A stretch of 8,354 nucleotides of DNA from positions 1-8,354 of the forward strand of contig JAPYSD010000125.1 of NCBI GenBank assembly GCA_029936705.1, written 5' to 3'. This DNA is from Croceicoccus sp. (GTDB taxonomy: Bacteria; Pseudomonadota; Alphaproteobacteria; Sphingomonadales; Sphingomonadaceae). The translations under genes were made by a program, and so were the position numbers. Below the pieces are notes generated by a model. It saw only the letters and a list, made by a program, of their open reading frames with translations. It did not search any database and had not been told where the DNA came from. Of this stretch, positions 1 through 6,542 are shown piece by piece. Position 1 is the stretch's first letter. Every line of letters begins with the position of its first letter.

Positions 1-378
1 AAGGAGCGCAGGGGCGACTATGACGTCAGTGTTTCGGCCGACAATCTTCCCGATTTATCCAACCTTACACCGGTGATCATTGATGACATCGCCTCGAGCG
101 CGCGCACCATGATCGAAGCGGTGCACATTCTTCGGGAAGCAGCTGCCGCAGCGCCGATCGCGATCGTCGTCCATCCGATCCTGGCTGGCGATGCCTTTGG
201 GAAACTGCAGGCGGCGGGCACCGGCCGGATCGTCAGTACCGACACCATTGCGCATCCATCCAACGCAATCAGTGTCGTCCCACAAATCGCCGCAGCGCTA
301 AAGGCGTGGCGCAATGAAACAGCCCGGCCGGAATCCTCGTCGGCGGGTCGTCAACGCGTCAACGAAAGCCCTTCGTAG
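1..378 (+). CDS. Ribose-phosphate diphosphokinase (PRPP synthetase)-like protein, C-terminal part
   Basis: The reading frame is open from base 1 to the TAG at 376-378, giving 125 residues with the N-terminus outside the window. PRPP synthetase transfers pyrophosphate from ATP to ribose 5-phosphate in the cytoplasm. Fragment residues 25-37 (VIIDDIASSARTM) match the PRPP-binding loop, with the paired acidic residues at 28-29. They are followed by the family C-terminal pattern HPILAGDA, then IVSTDTIAHPSNAI, then PQIAAAL at about residues 54-97. The loop reads SSART rather than the DTGGT of housekeeping Prs, which suggests a divergent accessory paralogue; this is inferred. A hydrophilic tail of about 20 residues follows the conserved fold. 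The family call is secure; the physiological role is not, because the ATP-binding half is not visible. Another type I phosphoribosyltransferase is the main alternative. Confidence 0.85.
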   Translation, partial: KERRGDYDVSVSADNLPDLSNLTPVIIDDIASSARTMIEAVHILREAAAAAPIAIVVHPILAGDAFGKLQAAGTGRIVSTDTIAHPSNAISVVPQIAAALKAWRNETARPESSSAGRQRVNESPS

Positions 379-643
379 TGATGCGGACAGAACACCCGCC
401 ACGAAGCAGCGACCGTGGTGATGGGTCAGACAGTCGGTGTGCAGGAGATTATTCGAGATTCGATGCCATCTTCCCGCGAGCCGCCTCCGTCATCCCGCCA
501 ACATGACATATGCCTGTTCGTTGCAGGTGAGCCAAGACATTCCTGCGCCCGTCCGGGCAGGTACTGTCAGCCAATGTCCCGCACAATCCACTTGGCAGTA
601 CGCCCCGGAGAACCGCTCGAGACCTGACAGATATCTGCCGTCT

Positions 644-1291
644 CTAATCAGCCGAGGACCCTTCCACATTGGCTCGAAGCGAGGACTCTGCATGGGCACA
701 TTCACAGTCGAGAAAGCCATGCTCGATGCACGTGCGGCACATCTGCAGGAGTCGGGTCTTCAGCGCACGACGTGCGCGGTGCAATCTGACGGTCACATTG
801 TTGACCGTCGTGTCGAGACTTTTCGCGATCTCGTCCCGCGGCTCTTCGAGCAAATCGGCGCGCCATATGACCTCCGCATAGTCGGGTTTCAATGTCGGCA
901 GGAGCCGGTAAAGGCAGTTGCACACTGTCTGGTCAAGATCCACCTCCGGTTGCGTGTGCGCATGGCTGCTCTCGGCAAGCTCATGCGGATCGACACCGAT
1001 CTCCTTGCTGCGCCGTCGGATGACAGTCCGCTGGAAATCGGCAATCGTCGTTGCCAGAACGCGCGAAAGCCAACCTTTGACCGACTTTGCCTCGCGAAGC
1101 TCTCCCGCGCGCTCGATCGCCTTGAGCATGAAGCGCTGCAGAACCTCCTCCGCTTCGTGGGAACTGTGAAGACGCCGATTCAGGAATTTGAGAATGTCCT
1201 GATGACTGTCCACCAGCGCCCGTCGGACGGCTTCGTCCATCGGCCTCAAGGCATCGTCGCCGGCAGCCGCCGAAGTGGCAGGATCATCCAT
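644..1291 (-). CDS. ECF-family RNA polymerase sigma factor with C-terminal Cys/His cluster
   Basis: A 215-residue sigma-70-type protein. Residues about 24-92 form sigma region 2: the SHEAEEVLQRFMLKAIERA stretch resembles the ECF segment usually written DAEDLVQETFLRA, followed by KGWLSRVLATTIADFQR. Residues about 122-182 form region 4, with LPTLKPDYAEVI, a helix-turn-helix near DEIAKSLDTTVNNVTVRLHRARRALK. After region 4 comes C185-x2-C188-x2-H191-x4-C196-x-C198, a compact putative metal or redox site. This resembles the Cys-rich C-terminal domains of CorE-type sigma factors, which sense metals directly without an anti-sigma factor; no anti-sigma gene is adjacent here. I prefer the ATG at 1291, preceded by GGAAAG four bases away. 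A TTG at 1303 would add four residues. The copper operon 1.8 kb away suggests a metal-linked role, which is inferred. The sigma-factor call is strong; the sensing role is tentative. Confidence 0.85.
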   Translation of the reverse strand: MDDPATSAAAGDDALRPMDEAVRRALVDSHQDILKFLNRRLHSSHEAEEVLQRFMLKAIERAGELREAKSVKGWLSRVLATTIADFQRTVIRRRSKEIGVDPHELAESSHAHTQPEVDLDQTVCNCLYRLLPTLKPDYAEVIWRADLLEEPRDEIAKSLDTTVNNVTVRLHRARRALKTRLLQMCRTCIEHGFLDCECAHAESSLRANVEGSSAD

Positions 1292-1303
1292 CGAGCTTTC
1301 CAA

Positions 1304-1530
1304 TACGAATATTCCCGCTGAGGATCGCCTACCTCAAACTTCTGCAACAGAGTGCCACACTACAGGAAGCTTTAACATGTTTAACCCGAATCGATTGCTC
1401 ACAATCCAGGCTTATCGTGGACGACTCAAATGCCGATGACGACCAGCGCCTCGTCTCGTCGTCGGGATCACCCGGGCAACGCAGCGAGCGTGCGCGGGCT
1501 TCAGCGTGCGGCCGTGAAGGATGGCACAAG
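1304..1530. promoter_or_regulatory. Divergent promoter region between the sigma gene and the GH130-associated domain gene
   Basis: This 227-base gap separates two genes read outwards, so promoters for both should lie here. It contains an AT-rich patch around an 8-bp palindrome, AACATGTT, at 1374-1381. On the plus strand GGAAG (1365-1369), 17 bases, then CGAA (1387-1390) loosely recalls the alphaproteobacterial EcfG promoter (GGAAC-N16/17-CGTT), with two mismatches. Neither element is strong enough to assign a start point. The plus-strand frame of the downstream gene stays open across the whole gap without family similarity. Confidence 0.35.
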
Positions 1531-2574
1531 ATGATTGACTTGGCGATCACCGTCCACTTGCTGGCGCTGACCGACGATACGGGTCTGGCCCAACACGCCC
1601 GGCATCATTTCGTCGACCGTTCTCACGGCTACTGTCTCGATGACAACGCGCGAGCGGTTACCGTAATGTGCCGTCTGGCCCACCTGCGCACGCTAAGCGC
1701 CACAGAGCAACACGCTCTCACCGCTTATGCCGCGTTTCTCGATCATTCTTTCGACCGGCAGACACGACATTTCAGGAACTTCATGACGTATGATCGGCGC
1801 TGGCTGGACGAAGAAGCGGCTGAGGATGCTTGCGCACGCGCCGTTCATGCCTTGTGCGTCATGATCGCGATGCCCCCTCAGGACTGGATGCGGATCTGGG
1901 GACGCGATCTTCTTGAAACGGTCCTTCCGCGCCTGCACGAGCTCGCTTCGCCGCGTTCGTGGAGCCTGGTCTTGACGGGTCTGGACACATTGCTGCGCAA
2001 CAGCTCTCCCTGGACGGAAGCGGAGCGGCTGCGCAAGCACCTGGCGCATGAATTGCTTCAGCGCTGGCGGGACGCGGTGCAACCTGCCTGGCCCTGGTTC
2101 GAAGACGGGCTGGCCTACGACAATGGACGCCTGGCCGAGGCCGCGATTACGACCGGTACGGTGCTGGGCATGGCTGACCTGCGGGAGGCTGGACTATCGG
2201 CCCTGCAGGCACTCTGGGACTGGCAATACGATGGACAGGTCTTTCACCCGGTCGGTACGCACAATTTTGGACACAGACACCAGTTGTCGTCCAGGTTCGA
2301 TCAGCAACCCATCGAAGCTCATGCGATGATCGATGGGTGCCTCGCCGCCGCCAGTTCAGGTGCCGACACCGCCCTCTGGCGCGAGCGCGCGGATATCGCG
2401 ATGGCATGGTTTTTCGGACGAAATGATCTTGGCCGCGCGCTCGTGGAACCAGAAAAGGGTCTGTGTCATGATGGCCTTCACGAGGACCGGATGAATGCCA
2501 ACGCAGGCGCGGAATCGACGCTTGCCTATATCGGCGCGTTCCTATCGATGGCTTCGCTGGAGAGACAGCGATGA
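1531..2574 (+). CDS. Stand-alone GH130/glycosyltransferase-associated domain protein of unknown function
   Basis: A 347-residue protein of a family I know mainly as a C-terminal extension of glycosyltransferases or as a neighbour of GH130 mannoside phosphorylases/hydrolases; its reaction is unknown to me. Recognisable blocks are TDDTG and QH (14-22), GYCLDDNAR (33-41), TYDRRWLDEE (87-95), AEDACARAVHAL (97-108), WPWFEDGLAYDNGRLAEA (187-204), QQPIEAHAMIDGC (258-270) and CHDGL with NANAGAESTLAYIGAFL (312-338). The paired Asp/Glu and aromatic residues in repeated helical blocks suggest an alpha/alpha-toroid, carbohydrate-active fold (inference). No signal peptide or glycosyltransferase domain is present. 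I chose the ATG at 1531 because GAAGGA lies nine bases upstream. A GTG at 1417 would add 38 low-complexity residues without family similarity. The stop overlaps the next ATG, as in a translationally coupled pair, but that next frame is only 27 codons. Confidence 0.7.
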   Translation: MIDLAITVHLLALTDDTGLAQHARHHFVDRSHGYCLDDNARAVTVMCRLAHLRTLSATEQHALTAYAAFLDHSFDRQTRHFRNFMTYDRRWLDEEAAEDACARAVHALCVMIAMPPQDWMRIWGRDLLETVLPRLHELASPRSWSLVLTGLDTLLRNSSPWTEAERLRKHLAHELLQRWRDAVQPAWPWFEDGLAYDNGRLAEAAITTGTVLGMADLREAGLSALQALWDWQYDGQVFHPVGTHNFGHRHQLSSRFDQQPIEAHAMIDGCLAAASSGADTALWRERADIAMAWFFGRNDLGRALVEPEKGLCHDGLHEDRMNANAGAESTLAYIGAFLSMASLERQR

Positions 2575-2654
2575 CCGACAGGCAACTCAGCACGCCTTCA
2601 AAGCCTTGTCCAAGGACCCAAATGGAGAGGCCCTGGGAAAGCAGAACGCTATGA
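2571..2654 (+). other. 27-codon open frame coupled by ATGA overlap; possible stub of a lost downstream gene
   Basis: The ATG at 2571 shares bases with the TGA of the preceding gene in an ATGA overlap, the usual arrangement of coupled operon partners. The frame ends at the TGA at 2652-2654 after 27 residues (MTDRQLSTPSKPC and onward), with no recognisable domain. A GH130-type enzyme would be the expected partner of the upstream domain, so this may be what remains after a deletion joined the operon to the csoR end. It could equally be chance. Confidence 0.2.
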
Positions 2655-2671
2655 CAACCGGCATTTTGCCC

Positions 2672-2938
2672 TCAGCGACCCGCCTTTCCAAAAAGCGCAG
2701 CGAGTTCTGCGAATTTGGCGCGCTGCGTTTCCTTGTCGCCGCTCTCGATCGCTTCCTGAACACAGTCCTGGGCATGAATGGCGAGAACCCTGGCTCTCGT
2801 TGCCCGCAAGGCGGCTTCCATCGCAGCGATTTGATGCATGATATCGACGCAGTACCGCTCGTCTTCCAACATGCGGATCACACCCCTCGCCTGGCCCTCG
2901 ACCCGCCGCAGACGAGCGATTTCCTTGGTGAACTTCAT
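2672..2938 (-). CDS. csoR: CsoR-family Cu(I)-sensing transcriptional repressor
   Basis: An 88-residue all-helical repressor of the CsoR/RcnR family. In this family a Cu(I)-free oligomer binds operator DNA, and copper binding releases it. The N-terminal helix carries the family signature LRRVEGQARGVIRMLEDERYC (residues 10-30). The metal ligands fit copper CsoR: C30, H55 and C59, with spacings of 25 and 4 residues, the same as Cys36-His61-Cys65 of the Mycobacterium tuberculosis protein. Y29 precedes the first ligand, as in that protein. The N-terminal His of the nickel/cobalt RcnR type is missing, and H55 argues against the persulfide sensor CstR. I chose the ATG at 2938, which has GAGGGA seven bases upstream and begins directly before the conserved helix. 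A 52-residue N-terminal extension to 3094 is open but would run through the operator. The gene is divergent from the copper-export operon and probably represses both directions. Confidence 0.92.
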   Translation of the reverse strand: MKFTKEIARLRRVEGQARGVIRMLEDERYCVDIMHQIAAMEAALRATRARVLAIHAQDCVQEAIESGDKETQRAKFAELAALFGKAGR

Positions 2939-2991
2939 CTCTCGATCCCTCGTCGCCTCAGGGCGTATCGTACCAAATGCACCGCTCTTCC

Positions 2992-3008
2992 TTACCCTAC
3001 CGGGGTAA
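2992..3008. promoter_or_regulatory. Probable CsoR operator
   Basis: A perfect inverted repeat, TTACCC - 5 bases - GGGTAA, sits in the csoR/operon gap. It fits the TACCC...GGGTA pattern reported for CsoR operators and lies 54 bases upstream of the csoR start and 121 bases upstream of the first operon gene. Binding here could block both divergent promoters. The repeat and position are seen; occupancy by CsoR is inferred. Confidence 0.7.
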
Positions 3009-3010
3009 AG

Positions 3011-3039
3011 TTTACAAATGTCTGCCTGTCGGCTATCGG
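3011..3039 (+). promoter_or_regulatory. Candidate sigma-70 promoter of the copper operon
   Basis: TTTACA (3011-3016, five of six -35 consensus bases) is followed after 17 bases by TATCGG (3034-3039, a poor -10). It begins two bases after the CsoR operator and would leave an untranslated leader of roughly 85 bases before the ATG at 3130. The weak -10 makes this only a candidate. Confidence 0.25.
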
Positions 3040-3129
3040 AGAATGGTGTCGAAGCACTAGCCTGTCCATCGGAGCGGCACAAACCGGGAAGCACGCCGAA
3101 TTTGCCCGGTCAGAAGCAAGGAGCCGATC

Positions 3130-3414
3130 ATGACGCAATTGTCCATTCCCCGCGCGATCCTGGTCTGGGGCACGGCTTTGAGCCTGTTCCTGATGATCAG
3201 TCTTATCGCCTGTATCCTTTACGGTTTGGCCCTGCCTTCCGGGTTCGAAATGCACCGTGCCTGGTCGCCCTGGCTCCCCGGTTTCGAATGGCTGACACTC
3301 GGCGGTGTTCTCGCGGGTCTGTTTTGGTCCCTCATCTACGGTTTTTGGGCGGCGGCCCTCCTCGTCCCCCTGCACCGCCTCACAAGGCGTTGGTTCGGAG
3401 TTGCAAATGACTGA
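3130..3414 (+). CDS. Small two-helix membrane protein (DUF5676-like) of the copper operon
   Basis: A 94-residue protein with two hydrophobic segments, at about residues 10-35 and 55-80. The second half, from a Pro/Trp-rich loop (WSPWLPGFEW) to the glycine-rich helix LTLGGVLAGLFWSLIYGFWAAALL and a short basic tail, resembles DUF5676-type proteins, which often neighbour heavy-metal ATPases and have no established activity. I see no Cys or Met metal-binding cluster. The start is supported by AAGGAG six bases upstream, the best ribosome-binding site in the window. The gene overlaps the ATPase gene by eight bases, so the two are probably translationally coupled, and the protein may assist or stabilise the exporter (inference). 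The family assignment is from pattern memory and is moderate; the membrane-protein call is firm. Confidence 0.75.
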   Translation: MTQLSIPRAILVWGTALSLFLMISLIACILYGLALPSGFEMHRAWSPWLPGFEWLTLGGVLAGLFWSLIYGFWAAALLVPLHRLTRRWFGVAND

Positions 3415-5770
3415 TCACAAGACCTGCTGCGACTCTGCCAGCGGCGCGCTGCCGACCGAAGGCGTAGCGATTGATCCGGTTTGCGGCATGAGCGTTACGA
3501 TTGCCGGAGCCAAGCACAGCGCCGAGCACGATGGTGCGCGCCACTACTTCTGCTCCGCGCACTGCCAGCAGAAATTCGTGACCGATCCCGAAATGTATCT
3601 GAGCGGGGCGCATCTGCAGGCGGTCGAGGACCTGCCCGAGGGCACGATATACACCTGCCCGATGCACCCGGAAATCCGGCAGCAAGGACCAGGCTCGTGC
3701 CCGATCTGCGGCATGGCGCTCGAACCGGAAACCTTCAGCCTCGATGACGGCCCCGATCCGGAGCTCATCGACATGAGCCGGCGCTTCTGGATAAGTCTGG
3801 TCTTCACTATCCCGTTGTTCATCTACGCGATGGGCGATCTGATCCCGGGACAGCCGTTTTCACAGCTTGTCGAACCGGCCTTGGCGCAATGGATACAGCT
3901 GGCGCTGGCCACACCTGTCGTGCTCTGGGGCGCGTGGCCATTCTTTACGCGCGGTCTGCAATCGGTCCGGACGATGAACCTCAACATGTTCACGCTGATC
4001 GGGCTCGGCGTCGCCATCGCCTATGCGTTCAGCGTCGTGGGAACGATTGCGCCGCACATCTTCCCGCCCGGCTTTCACGATGCCGATGGGCGGGTGGCGG
4101 TCTATTTCGAAGCGGCGGCGGTCATCGCCACGCTTGTCCTGCTCGGGCAGGTGCTCGAACTCAAGGCGCGCGGCGCAACATCGAGCGCTCTGCGCGCGCT
4201 GCTCGAACTCGCTCCGCCGACCGCGCTAAAACTCATGCCCGACGGTTCGGAGCGCGAGGTCGCTCTCGATCAGGTGACGACGGGCGACCGCCTGCGCGTC
4301 CGCCCCGGCGACAAGATCGCCGTCGACGGCCGTATTCTTGAAGGCTCGAGCAGCGTCGATGAATCGATGATCAGCGGCGAGCCGCTACCGGTGAAGAAGT
4401 CGATCGGCGACGAGGTGACGGGGGGTACGGTCAACCAGACCGGCGGCTTTGTCATGACTGCGGAACGCGTGGGCAAGGACACGATGCTGTCCAAGATCGT
4501 CCAGATGGTTGCCGAGGCGCAGCGCAGCCGCGCGCCGATCCAGCGTCTGGCCGATCTTGTCGCGGGCTGGTTCGTGCCCGTGGTAATCGGCATCGCCATA
4601 CTCACATTCGTTGCCTGGGCGGTCTGGGGACCAGAACCGGCGTTCGCGTATGGCCTGGTCAATGCCGTAGCCGTACTCATCATTGCCTGCCCCTGCGCCC
4701 TGGGCCTCGCAACGCCGATGTCGATCATGACGGGGACCGGTAAAGGTGCGCAAAACGGTATCCTGGTGAAGAACGCCGAGGCGCTCGAGACCTTCGAGAA
4801 GGTCGACACCATCGTCGTCGACAAGACCGGGACACTGACCGAAGGCCGACCGGAGCTGGTCATGGTCGAACCTGCACAGGGCATCGATGAATCGGAGATG
4901 CTGCGCCTGGTGGGCGCCGCCGAGATCGGCAGTGAACACCCGCTCGCCGAGGCGATCGTCAAGGGCGCTCGCACTCGCGGCCACAAGTTCGAGGTGGCGA
5001 GCGATTTTTCCTCCGTGACGGGCGAAGGTATCGAGGCAAGCGTCGGCAAGCGACGCGTCGCGATCGGCAACGCAAAGATGATGCGCCGGGTCGGTGCCTA
5101 TGACCCGATCATGGCCGACGCCGCCGAAACCGCCCGAGCGAAAGGGCGGACGGTGATGTTCGTTGCAATCGACGGTAAGCCGGCCGGGCTGATCGGCGTC
5201 GCCGATCCGATCAAGCCGACCAGCGCGCGCGCCATCGGCCGTCTCCACGCAGCAGGTATTCGGGTGGTCATGCTGACCGGCGACAGCGAGGCAACCGCGC
5301 GCGCCGTGGCGAACGAAGTGGGGATCGACGAGGTCCATGCCGATGTCTCGCCTGCGGACAAGAACCGCATCGTCGGTGAATTGAAGGCGGCAGGCAAGAC
5401 TGTCGCAATGGCGGGCGACGGGATCAACGATGCGCCTGCGCTCGCCGCGGCCGATGTTGGGGTGGCGATGGGAACCGGCACCGATGTCGCGATTGAAAGC
5501 GCCGGCATGACCCTTGTGCGCGGAGATCTCGAAGGCCTGGCCCAGGCGCACCGGCTTTCGAGTGCAACCATGCGCAATATCCGGCAGAATCTGTTCTTCG
5601 CCTTCGCCTACAACTCGCTCGGCGTGCCGATTGCCGCTGGCGTGCTGTTCCCCTGGTTTGGCATATTGCTGAGCCCGATGATCGCGGCAGCCGCGATGAG
5701 CCTCTCTTCGGTGTCGGTTATCGGCAATGCGCTGAGACTACGGACGCTCGATCTCAGAAGCGAGCCATGA
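3407..5770 (+). CDS. copA: Cu(I)-translocating P1B-1-type ATPase with YHS and heavy-metal-binding N-terminal domains
   Basis: A 787-residue inner-membrane pump that uses ATP to export Cu(I), possibly also Ag(I), from the cytoplasm. The N-terminus has a YHS domain (about 22-65; DPVCGM at 23-28, YFCSAHC at 47-53) and a heavy-metal-binding domain (about 82-107; CPMHPEI at 84-90, CPICGM at 98-103). No GMTCxxC HMA domain is present. Eight membrane helices are expected, near 126-144, 163-183, 194-214, 231-250, 385-406, 416-437, 729-749 and 753-776. Catalytic motifs are SGEP (323-326), CPC (428-430), DKTGT with the phosphorylated D472, the SEHP nucleotide-binding motif (509-512) and GDGIND (670-675). 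Helix 7 has YN (735-736) and helix 8 M764-x2-SS, completing the P1B-1 signature. The start is the ATG at 3407, with GGAG six bases before it, inside the end of the preceding gene. An upstream start at 3305 would run through that gene. Confidence 0.96.
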   Translation: MTDHKTCCDSASGALPTEGVAIDPVCGMSVTIAGAKHSAEHDGARHYFCSAHCQQKFVTDPEMYLSGAHLQAVEDLPEGTIYTCPMHPEIRQQGPGSCPICGMALEPETFSLDDGPDPELIDMSRRFWISLVFTIPLFIYAMGDLIPGQPFSQLVEPALAQWIQLALATPVVLWGAWPFFTRGLQSVRTMNLNMFTLIGLGVAIAYAFSVVGTIAPHIFPPGFHDADGRVAVYFEAAAVIATLVLLGQVLELKARGATSSALRALLELAPPTALKLMPDGSEREVALDQVTTGDRLRVRPGDKIAVDGRILEGSSSVDESMISGEPLPVKKSIGDEVTGGTVNQTGGFVMTAERVGKDTMLSKIVQMVAEAQRSRAPIQRLADLVAGWFVPVVIGIAILTFVAWAVWGPEPAFAYGLVNAVAVLIIACPCALGLATPMSIMTGTGKGAQNGILVKNAEALETFEKVDTIVVDKTGTLTEGRPELVMVEPAQGIDESEMLRLVGAAEIGSEHPLAEAIVKGARTRGHKFEVASDFSSVTGEGIEASVGKRRVAIGNAKMMRRVGAYDPIMADAAETARAKGRTVMFVAIDGKPAGLIGVADPIKPTSARAIGRLHAAGIRVVMLTGDSEATARAVANEVGIDEVHADVSPADKNRIVGELKAAGKTVAMAGDGINDAPALAAADVGVAMGTGTDVAIESAGMTLVRGDLEGLAQAHRLSSATMRNIRQNLFFAFAYNSLGVPIAAGVLFPWFGILLSPMIAAAAMSLSSVSVIGNALRLRTLDLRSEP

Positions 5771-5774
5771 CGGT

Positions 5775-6497
5775 GTGAATATGCTCTGGCGCCCTGTCCG
5801 TCGGCTGATCCGCTGGAGGCTGAGCAGGTCGGCGCGCAAGGTGCTCGAAACGAGAACTCTCGAGCGGTTAGATGGCGTGTGGCTGCGCTGGTTGCCGGAT
5901 GAGATTGATCTGTTCCTCGCGAACCTGGAGCCACAGGCGAAGGAACTGCGCCCCTTGTCCGATCTTGGTCAACTTCCGAGCGCAGGCAATCGCCTCATGG
6001 TGGAGCTAGCCATCTATACCGCCGCGGCCTATCGGGCCTTGCTCGAAGCAGGGCTTTCCAGAGAATCGTCGCGGAGCGCGGTCGCCGACATCGGGTGGAA
6101 CGTCTATGCGCTTCTTCTCCGGCTGAATTCGCTCCCTCTCCGTCTGGTCACGCGGGATCCTGGCAAGCGGCTACGCGGCACGATCGGACTGCTGCTGCGC
6201 TTTTCATTCAGCGCACCGGGTTACGCGGTCGAGGCGCGCCGGGGAGGCGACGACCGTATCACCCACTAGACCCACTGTCCCTCGCAGACCCTTATACGGA
6301 CAGTTGTTGCGGAAACAGGCGACTGCGGCGATCTAGAAGCTTTTTACGAGAGCTGGTGCCGGTACGACTGGCCCGGTGCCGACATGATCGCGAATGACGG
6401 GGGCCGAGGCCATTATGAGCGGGGACAGACGCTCTCCCGCGGCGACCCGGTCTGCGATATGTGCTGGAAGGCGCAAGCCAGGTCGAACGGAACGTAA
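5775..6497 (+). pseudogene. L-2-amino-thiazoline-4-carboxylate hydrolase-like gene interrupted by an in-frame amber stop
   Basis: The frame opens with GTG at 5775 (or ATG at 5781), four bases after the ATPase stop, so it is the last operon member. It yields 164 residues before a TAG at 6267-6269. The same frame then stays open for another 75 codons to the TAA at 6495-6497, and that part is protein-like: THCPSQTLIRTVV, then GDLEAFYESWCRYDWPGADM, then YERGQTLSRGDPVCDMCW. This matches the C-terminal half of the L-2-amino-thiazoline-4-carboxylate hydrolase family as I remember it, in which a Cys-Pro block is followed by WCxxD, R-T-L and CDxxW. Reading codon 165 as Trp (TGG to TAG, one base) restores a 240-residue protein. 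The lost part holds all the clustered cysteines (168, 184, 195, 227, 230). The 164-residue form may be made but probably lacks the active site. No strong ribosome-binding site is visible. A sequencing error is possible. Confidence 0.65.
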
Positions 6498-6542
6498 GGG
6501 GGAGCAGGCGAATGCCGCCCACGCTGGCAGCTCTCGAAAAAT

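Noticed and set aside
628..637. Perfect palindrome CAGATATCTG just downstream of the sigma gene
   Set aside because: It has only ten bases, no loop and no following T-run, so it cannot be called a terminator or a binding site.
437..1321. 294-residue open frame on the plus strand
   Set aside because: It is antisense to the clear sigma factor gene and shows no domain; its length comes from high GC content.
2660..2670. Small hairpin GGCA-TTT-TGCC downstream of csoR
   Set aside because: A four-base stem without a T-tract is too weak for an intrinsic terminator.
2939..3094. N-terminal extension of CsoR by 52 residues
   Set aside because: CsoR proteins begin just before the conserved first helix, the ATG at 2938 has its own ribosome-binding site, and the extension would cover the operator.
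4385..5551. 388-residue open frame on the minus strand
   Set aside because: It lies wholly opposite the copper ATPase, is His/Arg/Asp-rich in the manner of an antisense frame, and has no recognisable motif.
6267..6269. TAG read as pyrrolysine or other recoding
   Set aside because: No pyrrolysine system is expected in this type of organism and none is visible; a TGG-to-TAG mutation or a base error is simpler.
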